The notes: generated by a model from the letters alone, not told the origin. A stretch of DNA of 53,816 bases from Streptobacillus canis (GCF_009733925.1 NZ_WOEI01000009.1:1-53816), one strand, 5' to 3'. Shown: positions 26,250-36,272, counted from the first letter of the stretch. A program made the numbers and translations.

Positions 26250-27434
26250 TCATATTAAAATTTTATCCAAGATTTCTTTTGCAACATTATCTTTAGTATT
26301 TTTATCAATATCAATTATATTTTCATTTTTATCAAATATTATAACTTTATTATTTTCTGAATTAAATCCAATTGTATTATCAGATATGTCATTTAAAATT
26401 ATATAATCTAAATTTTTATTCTTAAGTTTTTGTTTTGCATTTTCATAAATGTTATTGCTTTCAGCTGCAAAACCAATTAAGGTAAATGTTCTTGGTTTAA
26501 TTTCTGATAAATCTTTTAAAATATCTGGATTTAAATCTAAATCAATTTTTAGTTCTGTTAATTGATTTTTCTTTATTTTATTTTCTGAATAATTTTTTAC
26601 TTTGAAATCAGATACAGCTGCAACCATAAAAATATAATCGTTAAATTTACTTTCAGTTAAAACAACATCATGCATTTCTTTTGCACTTTTTACATAAATT
26701 ACTTTATCAATACCTTTTGGAACATCTAATTCGGGTTTTGTGCTCACTAGTGTAACATTTGCACCTTTTAATGATGCTTGTTTAGCTATAGCGTAGCCCA
26801 TTTTACCACTTGATTTATTAGATATATATCTAACTGGATCTATTGGCTCTAGTGTCCCACCAGCTGTAATTAATATGTTTTTATTAAGTAATTCACTTGA
26901 TCTTTCAATTTCAAAAACAATTTCATTAAAAATTTCATCTATTTGTGGTAATTTGCCGATTCCATTATCTCCACAAGCTAATAATCCAGTTGCAGGGTTA
27001 AAAATTCTATATCCATAATTATTTAATTTGTTTAAATTGTCTTGCAATATTGGATTTAGATACATATTTGTATTCATTGCAGGGAAAAACATAACCTTTT
27101 TTGAGTTACATGCAGCAATAAATGTTGTTAAAAAATCATCAGCTATCCCTGATGAAACTTTACCAATAAGATTATAGGTTGCTGGAACTATGCATACTAA
27201 GTCAGCTTTTTTGGATAACTCTATATGAGTTACCTTGATATCATCTTTGTCAAATATTTCGGTATAAACCTTATTCCCGGTTATTGTCTGAAATAATAAT
27301 GGTGAAATAAGTTTTGTAGCATTTTCAGTCATTATTACAGTTATATTATAATTTTGTTTTTTTAGTTTAGAACATAAATCTAGAGCTTTATAGCAAGCAA
27401 TACCAGAAGTTACACCAATAACAATATTTTTCAT
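26250..27434 (-). CDS. coaBC: Bifunctional CoaBC (Dfp)
   Basis: 394-aa coenzyme A enzyme. The N-terminal half is phosphopantothenoylcysteine decarboxylase: GVTSGIACYKALDL, catalytic His in THIELSKKAD, PATYNLIGK, and the PAMNTNMY substrate clamp. The C-terminal half (from about 185) is the CTP-dependent ligase with TAGGTLEPIDPVRYISNKSSG and AAVSDFKVK. Shine-Dalgarno AGAGGTG. Followed 36 nt on by the ttcA-like gene in the other direction of travel (downstream). Confidence 0.96.
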   Translation of the reverse strand: MKNIVIGVTSGIACYKALDLCSKLKKQNYNITVIMTENATKLISPLLFQTITGNKVYTEIFDKDDIKVTHIELSKKADLVCIVPATYNLIGKVSSGIADDFLTTFIAACNSKKVMFFPAMNTNMYLNPILQDNLNKLNNYGYRIFNPATGLLACGDNGIGKLPQIDEIFNEIVFEIERSSELLNKNILITAGGTLEPIDPVRYISNKSSGKMGYAIAKQASLKGANVTLVSTKPELDVPKGIDKVIYVKSAKEMHDVVLTESKFNDYIFMVAAVSDFKVKNYSENKIKKNQLTELKIDLDLNPDILKDLSEIKPRTFTLIGFAAESNNIYENAKQKLKNKNLDYIILNDISDNTIGFNSENNKVIIFDKNENIIDIDKNTKDNVAKEILDKILI

Positions 27435-27747
27435 TTAATCACCTCTTTTAAATTAATTATACAATAATAAACAGACAAATTCAATATAAGTTTATTTTTT
27501 ACAATTCACACACAAAACACTTACTCACAAAACTTATTATTTAAGTCACAAAACTTACATTTCAATAAAAAGAAACAAGATTTAATAATGCACTTAAAAA
27601 AAATACATCAATATAATTAGTCACAATATCGCCGATTATTCACATTGTACAATACAGTTTAACTTTATTTGTAAAAAATGTATAACACAAAAAGTTTGAT
27701 GTTATATATTTAGAACAAATATAGCAAAAACGTGATTTTATCAGCTG

Positions 27748-27951
27748 TTGGTAATGTTCCAAATACACAACACCCAAATAAAAAAAGTTCCTTCTCTTTT
27801 TAGAAAGAACTTTAAAACTATTTGGAGCTTTGATCCTTTTATGTGTCCTAATTGTAATATTTATCTTGAAGCTTATGAACTTTTTGTTTCCTCTGCTATT
27901 GGCCGACCTATTCATAAATTCTATAACCCTAATGGCCTATTATTTAAATAG
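27748..27951 (+). pseudogene. IS91-like transposase C-terminal fragment
   Basis: 67 codons ending in TAG/TAA context; the readable part from about 27790 is FKTIWSFDPFMCPNCNIYLE followed by a short tail. The FDPxxCPxC pattern resembles the C-terminus of IS91-family (Y2) transposases, where a zinc-ribbon-like pair follows an FxxDPL-type segment. No start region, catalytic domain or Shine-Dalgarno is present. Family call is by eye and tentative. Confidence 0.4.
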
Positions 27952-27990
27952 GTATTTTTGTATTACTTAAATTTACTTATTAATTTTCTA

Positions 27991-28068
27991 TAAACTGTGG
28001 TTTCTTTTTATATTAATCAATAAAATTATATACATCTTATTAGAATTCTAATTTCCTATATAATAAAA
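27991..28068 (-). repeat. Dispersed repeat, copy B
   Basis: Reverse-complement match to 15395-15476. Here it lies between the IS91-like fragment and the nnr terminator. Confidence 0.85.
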
Positions 28069-28070
28069 AA

Positions 28071-28094
28071 AATAACACCTGTTAAAGTGTTATT
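28071..28094 (-). terminator. Terminator of the truB-galU-nnr operon
   Basis: AATAACAC (28071-28078) pairs with its complement at 28087-28094; on the minus strand the stem is followed by a run of T. Overlaps the nnr stop. Confidence 0.8.
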
Positions 28095-29544
28095 TAAATA
28101 ATTCTTTCATATACTTACTTATATTTTTAATTATATCACTTGGATTTATTATGTATTGTTCTTCTTGTAATTTATCTGCTATATATCCATGTAAATATGT
28201 TGCTATAATTGCTGCATTCATTACTCCATAGCCTTGTGAATTTATTGATGAAATCATACCTGTTAGTACATCACCCATTCCTGCATTTGCCATATATGGA
28301 TTTCCAGTATCAATTATGTATACTTCTCTTCCATTAGTTATATATGTATTCTTACCTTTCAATAATAATGTTACTCTGTTTTGCTTTGAATATTCTAGTA
28401 TTGTTTCAATTGGCTCTTTTATTATTGTATTCAAATCAATTTTACTTATTCTTGAAAATTCTCCTATATGGGGTGTAATTATTGTTTTCTCTGGATCATT
28501 AAAATTGATAACATTATTTAACGCACCTGCATCAATAACAAAAAATTTATCATCTTTATATTCTTCAATTATATTATATATATATTCATTGAATTCCATT
28601 CCAGGTCCAATTGCTATTGTAGTTGCTTTTTCAAGATTGTTGATATTCTTTTCAAATATAATTTCTGGAATATTTCTTGTAATTTCCTCTATCTTATCGT
28701 AGTCCGATAACAAATATGTATAACCACTACCGCATTTTACTGAAGCTTGTGTTGCTAGTTCTGCAGCACCAAAATACTTTTTAGATCCAGAAATAATAAA
28801 TGTTTTACCATATGTAGTTTTATTATCTTCTTCTCTTCTTTTTAATTCCATTTTTTTTATATCAGCCTTTTCGACTAGATAGGTTGTTGAAAATTTTTTT
28901 AGTTCTTCATTTGGAATAACAATATTTTTAATTACTTCAATTTCTCCTGTATTAATTTTACAATTATAATTTAAGAATCCTTGTTTATATGTCATTATAC
29001 TTAATGTTTTATCAGCTTCAATACATGCACCATATGTATTACCATATTTTGAGTCTAGTCCAGATGGTATATCTATACTATATACTTTATATTGTGATAA
29101 TATTTTATACTTATTTATTTTATAAATAATATCTTTAATATTTTTTGATAATTCTCTATTTAAACCTATACCAAAGATTGCATCAATAACAACTTCAGAT
29201 CTTTGTAAATAAAAATCTAATTTTTCAATATTATCAATTATTTGTATACCTATTTTTTCACATCTAATGATATTTTTTTTACATTCTTCACTATAAAAAT
29301 CGTTATTTATTTTAAAAACAATAACTTCTTTATTATTTGTATGTAATTGTCTTGCAAGAGCATATCCATCTCCTCCATTATTGCCAAAGCCTGCGATTAT
29401 CAAATAAGTATCAAAATTTTTATCTATACTCTCATATAACTTAAAAACAACATTTTCCATTAGTACATCTTTACTAATTTCACATTGATTTTCAATGTAT
29501 TCATCAATTTGTTTAGTTGTAATATTATCACCAACAATTATCAT
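28090..29544 (-). CDS. nnr: Bifunctional NAD(P)H-hydrate epimerase/dehydratase
   Basis: 484-aa repair enzyme for hydrated NAD(P)H. The N-terminal YjeF_N epimerase half has GFGNNGGDGYALAR and DIPSGLDS. The C-terminal ribokinase-like dehydratase half has TPHIGEFSR and the catalytic NAGMGDVLTGMI. Cytoplasmic housekeeping. Overlaps galU by 4 nt (ATGA type), Shine-Dalgarno AAAGG. Confidence 0.95.
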   Translation of the reverse strand: MIIVGDNITTKQIDEYIENQCEISKDVLMENVVFKLYESIDKNFDTYLIIAGFGNNGGDGYALARQLHTNNKEVIVFKINNDFYSEECKKNIIRCEKIGIQIIDNIEKLDFYLQRSEVVIDAIFGIGLNRELSKNIKDIIYKINKYKILSQYKVYSIDIPSGLDSKYGNTYGACIEADKTLSIMTYKQGFLNYNCKINTGEIEVIKNIVIPNEELKKFSTTYLVEKADIKKMELKRREEDNKTTYGKTFIISGSKKYFGAAELATQASVKCGSGYTYLLSDYDKIEEITRNIPEIIFEKNINNLEKATTIAIGPGMEFNEYIYNIIEEYKDDKFFVIDAGALNNVINFNDPEKTIITPHIGEFSRISKIDLNTIIKEPIETILEYSKQNRVTLLLKGKNTYITNGREVYIIDTGNPYMANAGMGDVLTGMISSINSQGYGVMNAAIIATYLHGYIADKLQEEQYIINPSDIIKNISKYMKELFK

Positions 29545-30434
29545 AATTCTACCTTTAAATCTTTCAAGTATTCTTTTATTCTATCTTTAAGTTCTGGATG
29601 TCTAAGTCCGAATTCTACAGTAGCTTTAAACATTCCAAATTTATCACCTGTATCATATCTTAAACCATCAAATTCATATGAATAAAGTTTTGATTCATTA
29701 TTTTTAGCCATATTAAGTATTGCAGGTGTTAACTGTATCTCAAAGTCTACAGGTTTTTCTTGCTTAAGATATTTAAAGATTTGAGGTTCTAGGATATATC
29801 TACCTAATGCAGCAAATTCACTTGGAGCATCTTCTATATTTGGTTTTTCAACGAAATTTTCAATTTCATAAATTCTTTCATCAATCCTGTTTCCTTGTTT
29901 TATAATACCATATTTATTTAGATCTTTTTTAGGTACTTTTTGAACTCCAACTATACTTCCTCCACCGTTTTTCTCATATGCATCAATCAATTGTTTAGAT
30001 ACGGGAATTTCACCTTTTTCCTTATCTGTGTAAATGATATCATCACCTAATAAGATTAAGAATGGCTCATTTGCTACAAATGATTCTGCACATGATATAG
30101 CGTGCCCTAATCCTAAAGGTAATTTTTGTCTTACATAATACATATTTACCATTTTAGATATATTTTGGACTTCATTAAATAGTTCTTCTTTACCTTTCTC
30201 TTTTAAGATTGCTTCTAATTCATAAGAATAATCAAAATGATTTTCAATTGATTGTTTATTTCTACCTGTTATAATTAATATTTCCTGTATACCACTTTCT
30301 ATTAATTCTTCTACAAGATATTGTAATGCTGGTTTATCAACAATACTAAGCATTTCCTTTGGCTGTGCTTTTGTTGCTGGTAAAACTCTTGTACCAAGTC
30401 CCGCTGCAGGGATAATTGCTTTACGAATTTTCAT
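29541..30434 (-). CDS. galU: UTP-glucose-1-phosphate uridylyltransferase
   Basis: 297-aa nucleotidyltransferase making UDP-glucose for envelope glycans. N-terminal PAAGLGTRVLPATKAQPKEML binds the nucleotide; LGDDIIYTD, KPNIEDAPS and FDGLRYDTGDKFG are conserved. AAGGAG lies 10 nt before the ATG. Lies 1 nt after truB and overlaps nnr. Confidence 0.95.
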   Translation of the reverse strand: MKIRKAIIPAAGLGTRVLPATKAQPKEMLSIVDKPALQYLVEELIESGIQEILIITGRNKQSIENHFDYSYELEAILKEKGKEELFNEVQNISKMVNMYYVRQKLPLGLGHAISCAESFVANEPFLILLGDDIIYTDKEKGEIPVSKQLIDAYEKNGGGSIVGVQKVPKKDLNKYGIIKQGNRIDERIYEIENFVEKPNIEDAPSEFAALGRYILEPQIFKYLKQEKPVDFEIQLTPAILNMAKNNESKLYSYEFDGLRYDTGDKFGMFKATVEFGLRHPELKDRIKEYLKDLKVEL

Positions 30435-30435
30435 A

Positions 30436-31293
30436 TTATCTCAACTCCTTAAAGTATTTACTCCTTTTTATATAATAAGTATATCTTATTTTTTGCTTAA
30501 TTTCTACTAGTCCAGCAAAAATATTATTATAATAAATTTTTAGATATTTATCATTTTCATCAATTACTTTTAATTCTATTATTTTTGTCATACCATTAAG
30601 TAGTTCTAAATACATTTTTTCATCAACATCAAGTCTCTTATAATTAAAGAGTTTTTCAACTGGTATTTTTGTATTTACATCATTTAAAGTATATTTATCA
30701 ATACGTTCTCTAACTAATTTAGTCATAGTAGCATAAGTATCTAAATCTCTTCCAATATCTCTTACTAATGATCTTATGTATGTACCACTACTTACATCAG
30801 CTCTAAATGATAATATATTTTCTTTATACTCAATATCATAAATATTGTAAATCTCAACTTCTCTTCCATCTAGTTCAAGTTCTATTCCTTTTCTAGCTAA
30901 ATCGTAAAGTTTCACACCATTTTTTTTAATCGCAGAAAACATTGGTGGAATTTGAGAAAATTTACAAATATATTTATTTATAGTATTGTTAATTTGATTT
31001 AAAGATAATTTAAATTCAGAATCAGATTTATTTGTAATTTCACCCTCTAAATCAAATGTATTTGTTTCATAACCAAGTTCCATTTCAACATAATATGTTT
31101 TAGAGTGCTTCATTAAGTAATCAGAAAATTTAGTAGCATTATTAGCCATAACTATCATTAAACCTTCGGCCATTGGATCTAATGTACCTGCATGACCAAT
31201 TTTTTTTATATCTAATTCTTTACGTACTTTTTGAATATATGAGAATGAAGTAATATCTTTTGGTTTATTCAATACTAATATGTAATCTTCCAT
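30436..31293 (-). CDS. truB: tRNA pseudouridine-55 synthase
   Basis: 285 aa. Forms pseudouridine 55 in the T-loop of tRNAs. Motif I KIGHAGTLDPMAEGLM carries the catalytic Asp, followed by KTYYVEMELGYETNT and SSGTYIRSLVRDIG. The C-terminal part is a short PUA-like region. Strong AAGGAG. First gene of truB-galU-nnr. Confidence 0.95.
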   Translation of the reverse strand: MEDYILVLNKPKDITSFSYIQKVRKELDIKKIGHAGTLDPMAEGLMIVMANNATKFSDYLMKHSKTYYVEMELGYETNTFDLEGEITNKSDSEFKLSLNQINNTINKYICKFSQIPPMFSAIKKNGVKLYDLARKGIELELDGREVEIYNIYDIEYKENILSFRADVSSGTYIRSLVRDIGRDLDTYATMTKLVRERIDKYTLNDVNTKIPVEKLFNYKRLDVDEKMYLELLNGMTKIIELKVIDENDKYLKIYYNNIFAGLVEIKQKIRYTYYIKRSKYFKELR

Positions 31294-31312
31294 CGCTCTC
31301 CTTTTTAAAAAA

Positions 31313-31334
31313 TAGGCAATAAAAATATTGCCTA
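31313..31334 (-). terminator. Terminator after the histidine kinase
   Basis: TAGGCAAT (31313-31320) pairs with ATTGCCTA (31327-31334); on the minus strand it is followed by a T run. It separates the long rsuA-to-kinase series from truB. Confidence 0.85.
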
Positions 31335-32858
31335 ATTATTTATATTATTAATTATAATTGTAATCTTTGTACCAATGTTTATTTCTGATTCAATTTCAAA
31401 TTTCTGATTTTGTATTTCTAATATTCTCTTAAATATTGATAATCCAAGACCATAACCACCAGTTTCTTTATTACGTGATTCATCTACTCTATAAAATCTA
31501 TCAAAAATTTTATCTACTTCTTCTTTTTCTATTCCATATCCTTCATCTCTTACAATAAATTTACCAGTATTAGTAACTTTATCATATTTACTAGAAATAT
31601 AGACATTAGATTTTTCTGGAGAATATTTAAGTCCATTTTCAATAATTATTCTAAGAGATTGTAAAAGTAAGTTTTCATCACTGATAAATTCAAATGTTTC
31701 ATCTTCTTCGATTAAAACTTTTTTATTTAGACTAACTAGTTTATAATCTGTTTCAATTTGATTTAATATTTTAGATGAATTTACGTTTACTTTATTTAAC
31801 ATCTTTATATTATTTTCATCTCCACGTGATAAGAATAATAAAGATGTAATTAATTTTGTCATATTTTCACTTTCTTTTACTATTGAATCTGTAGATTCTA
31901 TTAATAATTCATTTTTAGGTAATTCTTTTTCCTCATCAGTTAATGACTTTATGTATCTTCTATTAATTAGTTCAGCATATCCCTTAATTATTGAGATAGG
32001 TGTTCTTAATTCATGAGATACATCAGAAATAAATCTAGATTGTTTATCAAAAGTTAGATTAATTTTATCTAACATCTCGTTTATTATATTTGTTAAATCA
32101 AATAATTCATCTTTTACTTCAAAATTTGGAATTCTACGTGATAAATCTCCACTTGAAATTTCCTTAGAAGTTTTTATTATATTTTTTATTGGTTTTAGAA
32201 TTCTATTACTTATTTCTCTAGAAGTTAAAAATATTAATATTAAACCTAAAAATGCACTAAATAAAAATAGTATTTTAAGTGTATTTATAGTTTTAACGTG
32301 TTGATCTATATTTTTTAAAATATATACATCAAATATAGCACCTTTAATATCTTTTGTTAATTTAACTACAGAAAAAGTTGAAGATTCATTGGAACCATTA
32401 TTTAAAACTATTGTTTTTGGAATAAGTATATTAGAGTTAATATTATTAAATGTTTTATTCAAATTTTCATTTGTAATTGTAAATCCTGACGTGTTTAAAG
32501 CAACTACATCAAGATTATTTTTTGCAACTATATGTAAAACATATCTAAAATCTTCTTCCCCTGGATTGAAAGGTTTTGTATAAACTATACTTTGACCATT
32601 TATTTCAGGTTCAAATTTAAGTTTTAATTTTTTTTCGTTATATTTATTAGTATAATCCTCAATACGTGAAAAATAAGCATTAATTTCATTAACCTTATTT
32701 GAGTATTGTGAAATTAGAACATTAGTATTTTGTCCATTTAAAATAAAAAATAAAATTACAGTTGAAAATATAGTTATAAATATAAAAACAAAACTAAATG
32801 TTATTGTAATTCTATTCTTTATACCATATAGTTTTTTAAACTCATTATTTGAATACAA
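31332..32858 (-). CDS. Sensor histidine kinase
   Basis: 508-aa membrane kinase. Transmembrane helices at about 17-40 and 193-212 enclose an about 150-residue extracytoplasmic sensor; then HAMP (about 213-265), HisKA with phospho-acceptor His282 in DVSHELRTP, and HATPase with N box IIENGLKYS and GYGIEKEEV, GGYGLGLSI. It starts with TTG, overlapping the response regulator by 14 nt; no Met follows before TM1, and AGAGGG lies upstream. Signal unknown. Confidence 0.92.
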   Translation of the reverse strand: MYSNNEFKKLYGIKNRITITFSFVFIFITIFSTVILFFILNGQNTNVLISQYSNKVNEINAYFSRIEDYTNKYNEKKLKLKFEPEINGQSIVYTKPFNPGEEDFRYVLHIVAKNNLDVVALNTSGFTITNENLNKTFNNINSNILIPKTIVLNNGSNESSTFSVVKLTKDIKGAIFDVYILKNIDQHVKTINTLKILFLFSAFLGLILIFLTSREISNRILKPIKNIIKTSKEISSGDLSRRIPNFEVKDELFDLTNIINEMLDKINLTFDKQSRFISDVSHELRTPISIIKGYAELINRRYIKSLTDEEKELPKNELLIESTDSIVKESENMTKLITSLLFLSRGDENNIKMLNKVNVNSSKILNQIETDYKLVSLNKKVLIEEDETFEFISDENLLLQSLRIIIENGLKYSPEKSNVYISSKYDKVTNTGKFIVRDEGYGIEKEEVDKIFDRFYRVDESRNKETGGYGLGLSIFKRILEIQNQKFEIESEINIGTKITIIINNINN

Positions 32859-33519
32859 ATCCTATCCCTCTTTTAGTTTGAATAAATTTTCTTGGATAAG
32901 GTTTATCAATTTTATCTCTTAAATATTTAATATATAAATCTAAAATATTATTATTTCCAATTTGATCAAATCCCCAAACTTCTTCAAGAATGTTATCTCT
33001 TCCTAAAACAATACCTTTATTTAAGACTAAGTAGTCTAATAAATCAAATTCTTTTTTAGAAAGTTGTATTAATTCTCCACCTCTGTAAACTTCGTGTGCG
33101 GTATAAGAAATTCTTAAATCTTCAAATACAAAGTCTTCTTTCTTCTCGTTTTTCTTTTTAGAACGTCTTAATAATGCTTTTATTCTAGCAATTAGTTCTT
33201 CATTTGAAAATGGTTTTGTTATATAATCATCAGCTCCATAATCAAAAGAAATTACTTTGTCAGTTATTTGATCTTTAGCTGTTAAGAAAATTATTGGTAC
33301 ATCTGAGTCTTCTCTAATTCTCTTACAAATTTCAAAACCATTCATTTTAGGTAACATTACATCTAGTAATATTAAATCAAAATGATTGTATTTTGCAGCT
33401 AATAATCCTTCTTTTCCATCATTTTGGATTTGCACATCAAATCCTTCAAATTTTAATTCTACTTCGATAATTCTTGCAATCTTAACATCATCTTCTATGA
33501 TTAAAATCTTTTCTTTCAT
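32845..33519 (-). CDS. OmpR-family response regulator
   Basis: 224 aa. Receiver domain with acidic pocket IIEDD, phospho-acceptor Asp53 in LLDVMLPKMNG, Thr in FLTAK and Lys in TKPFS. C-terminal winged helix (about 128-222: LSKKEFDLLDYLVLNKG, RDKIDKPYPRKFIQTKRGIGFVFK). Pairs with the downstream kinase. Shine-Dalgarno AAGGA. Confidence 0.95.
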   Translation of the reverse strand: MKEKILIIEDDVKIARIIEVELKFEGFDVQIQNDGKEGLLAAKYNHFDLILLDVMLPKMNGFEICKRIREDSDVPIIFLTAKDQITDKVISFDYGADDYITKPFSNEELIARIKALLRRSKKKNEKKEDFVFEDLRISYTAHEVYRGGELIQLSKKEFDLLDYLVLNKGIVLGRDNILEEVWGFDQIGNNNILDLYIKYLRDKIDKPYPRKFIQTKRGIGFVFK

Positions 33520-33538
33520 GATAAATTATCCTTCCTGT

Positions 33539-34858
33539 TTATTTATTTTTTCCACAAGAGCATTGTTTAGGAGTAAAACCTGTATTTGATTGATCTGTTT
33601 CAGAAATATCCATATCAGAATCTGAAACACCTTCAGGAAGTTTTACTCTAATTAAATCTAATTCTCCCATTTCAATTTCTGTTTCTATTATTGCGATTGT
33701 ATTCGGATGTACAATTTCTTCATACTCCTCTGTTTTTGTATTATAGAAGTTATTTACCCTAAATTTAATTGGATCTTGATGAGGTCTTACTAATTCAAGT
33801 TCAACTTCTGGTGCAATAATTCTATTTCTAATTTGTACCTTATATTTATCCGTATCAACTTTTTCTAATACATTAGCAACTAATTGATATGTTTGTGAAT
33901 ATGATGAGCTTGTATTATAATTTTGATCAAATTCACTTGTTGAACCAAAGAAGAATCCTGATGAATATAATCTATGGCTTATTGTTTGTAATTCATATAA
34001 CCATTTAGGGTCATATACATAATTTCCAGTATAATATGCATCAATTGCTTCTCTATATTGTTTAGTAACTGTTGAATTATAATATATAGATTTCATTCTT
34101 CCTTCTATTTTTAATGAATCTACCCCAGCTTCTAATATTTTATCTATAAATTCAATTGTACATAAATCTTTTGCATTAAAGATAAATGTTCCACCTTCAT
34201 CTTCAACTATATCATGTGCTCCAGTTTCTTCGTGTCCTTCTGCTACAACTTTGTAATTCCATCTACAATCTTGAGCACAAATTCCTCTGTTTGCATCTCT
34301 TGATGTGAAGTAATTACTTAATAAGCAACGACCAGATACAGCCATACACATAGCACCATGTATAAATACTTCAAGTTCTATATCAGGTACTTTCTCTTTT
34401 ATTTGTTTTATTTCATGTAAAGACATTTCTCTTGCTAAAATAACTCTTGAAGCGCCCATATCTCTATAAGCTTTTACTGTCATCCAGTTTGTTGCATTAG
34501 CTTGTGTACTTACATGTATTTCAAGGTTTGGTGCATGTTCTCTAACTTGTTGTATTATTCCTAAATCTCCAACTATAACAGCATCAACATTTGCCTTTTC
34601 TAAAAATTTAATAAATTTTGGTATATAGTTTACTTCTTGATTATGTGCAAAAATATTTAAAGTTACATATACCTTCTTTCCAAGTGAATGAGCATATTTT
34701 ACAGCTTCAGTTAACTGCTTATCCGTAAAGTTTGCACTCATTCCTCTTAGATTAAATCCTCTACCACCTATATATACTGCATCAGCTCCAAAATGGAATG
34801 CAGCTTTTAATTTTTCCATGTTACCAGCAGGGGCAAGTAGCTCTGCTTTTTTTATCAT
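33539..34858 (-). CDS. U32-family tRNA hydroxylation/peptidase-like protein
   Basis: 439 aa. U32 proteins named peptidases are now known to include tRNA and rRNA hydroxylation factors (TrhP, RlhA). The N-terminal LLAPAGNMEKLKAAFHFGADAVYIGG and the cysteine-bearing GRCLLSNYFTSRDANRG, ICAQDCRW are the family signature. Full length for the TrhP/YegQ type, with a C-terminal beta domain and a CSCGKNK end. Strong AAGGAGG. Located between dnaB and the response regulator. Confidence 0.88.
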   Translation of the reverse strand: MIKKAELLAPAGNMEKLKAAFHFGADAVYIGGRGFNLRGMSANFTDKQLTEAVKYAHSLGKKVYVTLNIFAHNQEVNYIPKFIKFLEKANVDAVIVGDLGIIQQVREHAPNLEIHVSTQANATNWMTVKAYRDMGASRVILAREMSLHEIKQIKEKVPDIELEVFIHGAMCMAVSGRCLLSNYFTSRDANRGICAQDCRWNYKVVAEGHEETGAHDIVEDEGGTFIFNAKDLCTIEFIDKILEAGVDSLKIEGRMKSIYYNSTVTKQYREAIDAYYTGNYVYDPKWLYELQTISHRLYSSGFFFGSTSEFDQNYNTSSSYSQTYQLVANVLEKVDTDKYKVQIRNRIIAPEVELELVRPHQDPIKFRVNNFYNTKTEEYEEIVHPNTIAIIETEIEMGELDLIRVKLPEGVSDSDMDISETDQSNTGFTPKQCSCGKNK

Positions 34859-34867
34859 TTTTCCTCC

Positions 34868-36259
34868 TTAATCATCACTTTGTTGTTTATTATAATAGTT
34901 GTGTTCATATTTCCCAGTTGGGTTTAGAAATCTTTGTCTTGCTTTATCAAATAATAAAAGCATACTTCCAGTTTGACCATTTCTGTGCTTAGCTAATAAT
35001 AATTCAATTGGGAAAAGCTCAGTTTTAATATCTGCAATATTTGTTTTTCTTGCTTCATGATATTCTGGGTTAAATATAAATAAAACTTGATCGGCATCTT
35101 GTTCAATTGATCCAGATTCTCTTAAATCAGATAAAATAGGTCTTTTATCTTCACGAGAATCAACTTTTCTTGATAATTGAGATAAAGCTAGTATAGGTAC
35201 ATTTAATTCCTTAGCTAATAATTTTAAACCTCTAGAAATTTCAGAAATTTCTTGTTCTCTACTTCCGACTCTTGAACTTCCTTGAATTAATTGTAGATAA
35301 TCAATTATAATCAACCCTATATCTTCACCTTCTCTTTGAACATTTCTACAAGTATTTTTAATATTTGAAATTGTAGGCGTAGCACCTGCATCAATTAATA
35401 TTTTAAGTTTACTTAATTTGTCTAATGCTTGTGTATATTCTTGCATTGTTTCAGGATCACTAATAAAATCAAATTTTTTAATTTTTTCAAGTTCAATGTT
35501 TCCTGCCATTGCAATTAATTTCTTTAGTAATTCCTCTTCACCCATTTCTAAACTGAAAATTAAAACTTTTTTACCGCTTTCAGCCACATTTAATCCAATA
35601 TTTAAAGATAAAGTTGTTTTTCCTACTGAAGGTCTTGCAGCTAATATTAATAAATTACTTGGATGTAGCCCATTAGTAATTTCATCATATCTTTTATATT
35701 TAGTTTTTACTCTTGTTTCTTGTTTTGGGTTATCTTTTAATTCTTTAATTCTTTCGAACTCTTTATGAGTTAATTCTTCAATATTGATTACACCATTACT
35801 TGTAGAATCATTATATAATTTACTTAATTCAAGTTGTGAGTTTTCAAGTATATTTTTAACATCATTATTATTAAATAATTGTTCGTTAATATTTCTTGCT
35901 AGACCAGATAGTCGTCTTTTTTTAGAATACTCAAGTATTGTATCTAAATATATTAGTGCATTAGCAGATGAATATGATGTTTCTACTAAGTTAGAAAGAT
36001 ATTCTAGTCCACCAACCTTTTCTAAATTGTTTTGGGATTTTAATATTTCACTTACAACATGTACATCTAAATCTAAGTTATCTTTATCGTCAATATGTTT
36101 TAACATAGCTTCATATACAAGTTTGTTAGTATTTGAATAAAAATCACTTGATTTCAATAAAGGGGTAATTTCACTTAATAGATTAGGGTCTACTAAAATT
36201 GCCCCTAATATTGATTTTTCAAAGTGTATGTTATGTAATACATTATCATTTTTTTCCAT
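34868..36259 (-). CDS. dnaB: Replicative DNA helicase DnaB
   Basis: 463-aa hexameric helicase that unwinds at the fork. N-terminal primase-interacting domain (EKSILGAILVDPNLL), linker, and RecA-like core with Walker A ARPSVGKTT, Walker B IIIDYLQLI, and the RESGSIEQDAD segment. GGAG precedes the ATG. The rplI-dnaB order is common across bacteria; dnaX upstream makes a small replication cluster. Confidence 0.97.
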   Translation of the reverse strand: MEKNDNVLHNIHFEKSILGAILVDPNLLSEITPLLKSSDFYSNTNKLVYEAMLKHIDDKDNLDLDVHVVSEILKSQNNLEKVGGLEYLSNLVETSYSSANALIYLDTILEYSKKRRLSGLARNINEQLFNNNDVKNILENSQLELSKLYNDSTSNGVINIEELTHKEFERIKELKDNPKQETRVKTKYKRYDEITNGLHPSNLLILAARPSVGKTTLSLNIGLNVAESGKKVLIFSLEMGEEELLKKLIAMAGNIELEKIKKFDFISDPETMQEYTQALDKLSKLKILIDAGATPTISNIKNTCRNVQREGEDIGLIIIDYLQLIQGSSRVGSREQEISEISRGLKLLAKELNVPILALSQLSRKVDSREDKRPILSDLRESGSIEQDADQVLFIFNPEYHEARKTNIADIKTELFPIELLLAKHRNGQTGSMLLLFDKARQRFLNPTGKYEHNYYNKQQSDD

Positions 36260-36272
36260 AAGGTATCTCCTA

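Larger units (their letters stand above)
27435..28089. other. Gene-free scar with transposon remnant and repeats
   Basis: 655 bp without an intact gene. It contains three ACAAAAC-type short repeats (27511-27558), a C-terminal fragment of an IS91-like transposase, the second copy of an 80-bp dispersed repeat, and the nnr terminator. Looks like an old insertion scar. Confidence 0.7.

Noticed and set aside
27640..27915. 91-aa minus-strand ORF in the scar region
   Set aside because: Overlaps the more meaningful plus-strand IS91-like fragment; low-complexity basic sequence without a ribosome site.
27435..28089. Possible CRISPR or origin in the gene-free gap
   Set aside because: The short repeats are too few and irregular for CRISPR, and no DnaA-box cluster or dnaA/dnaN neighbour is present.
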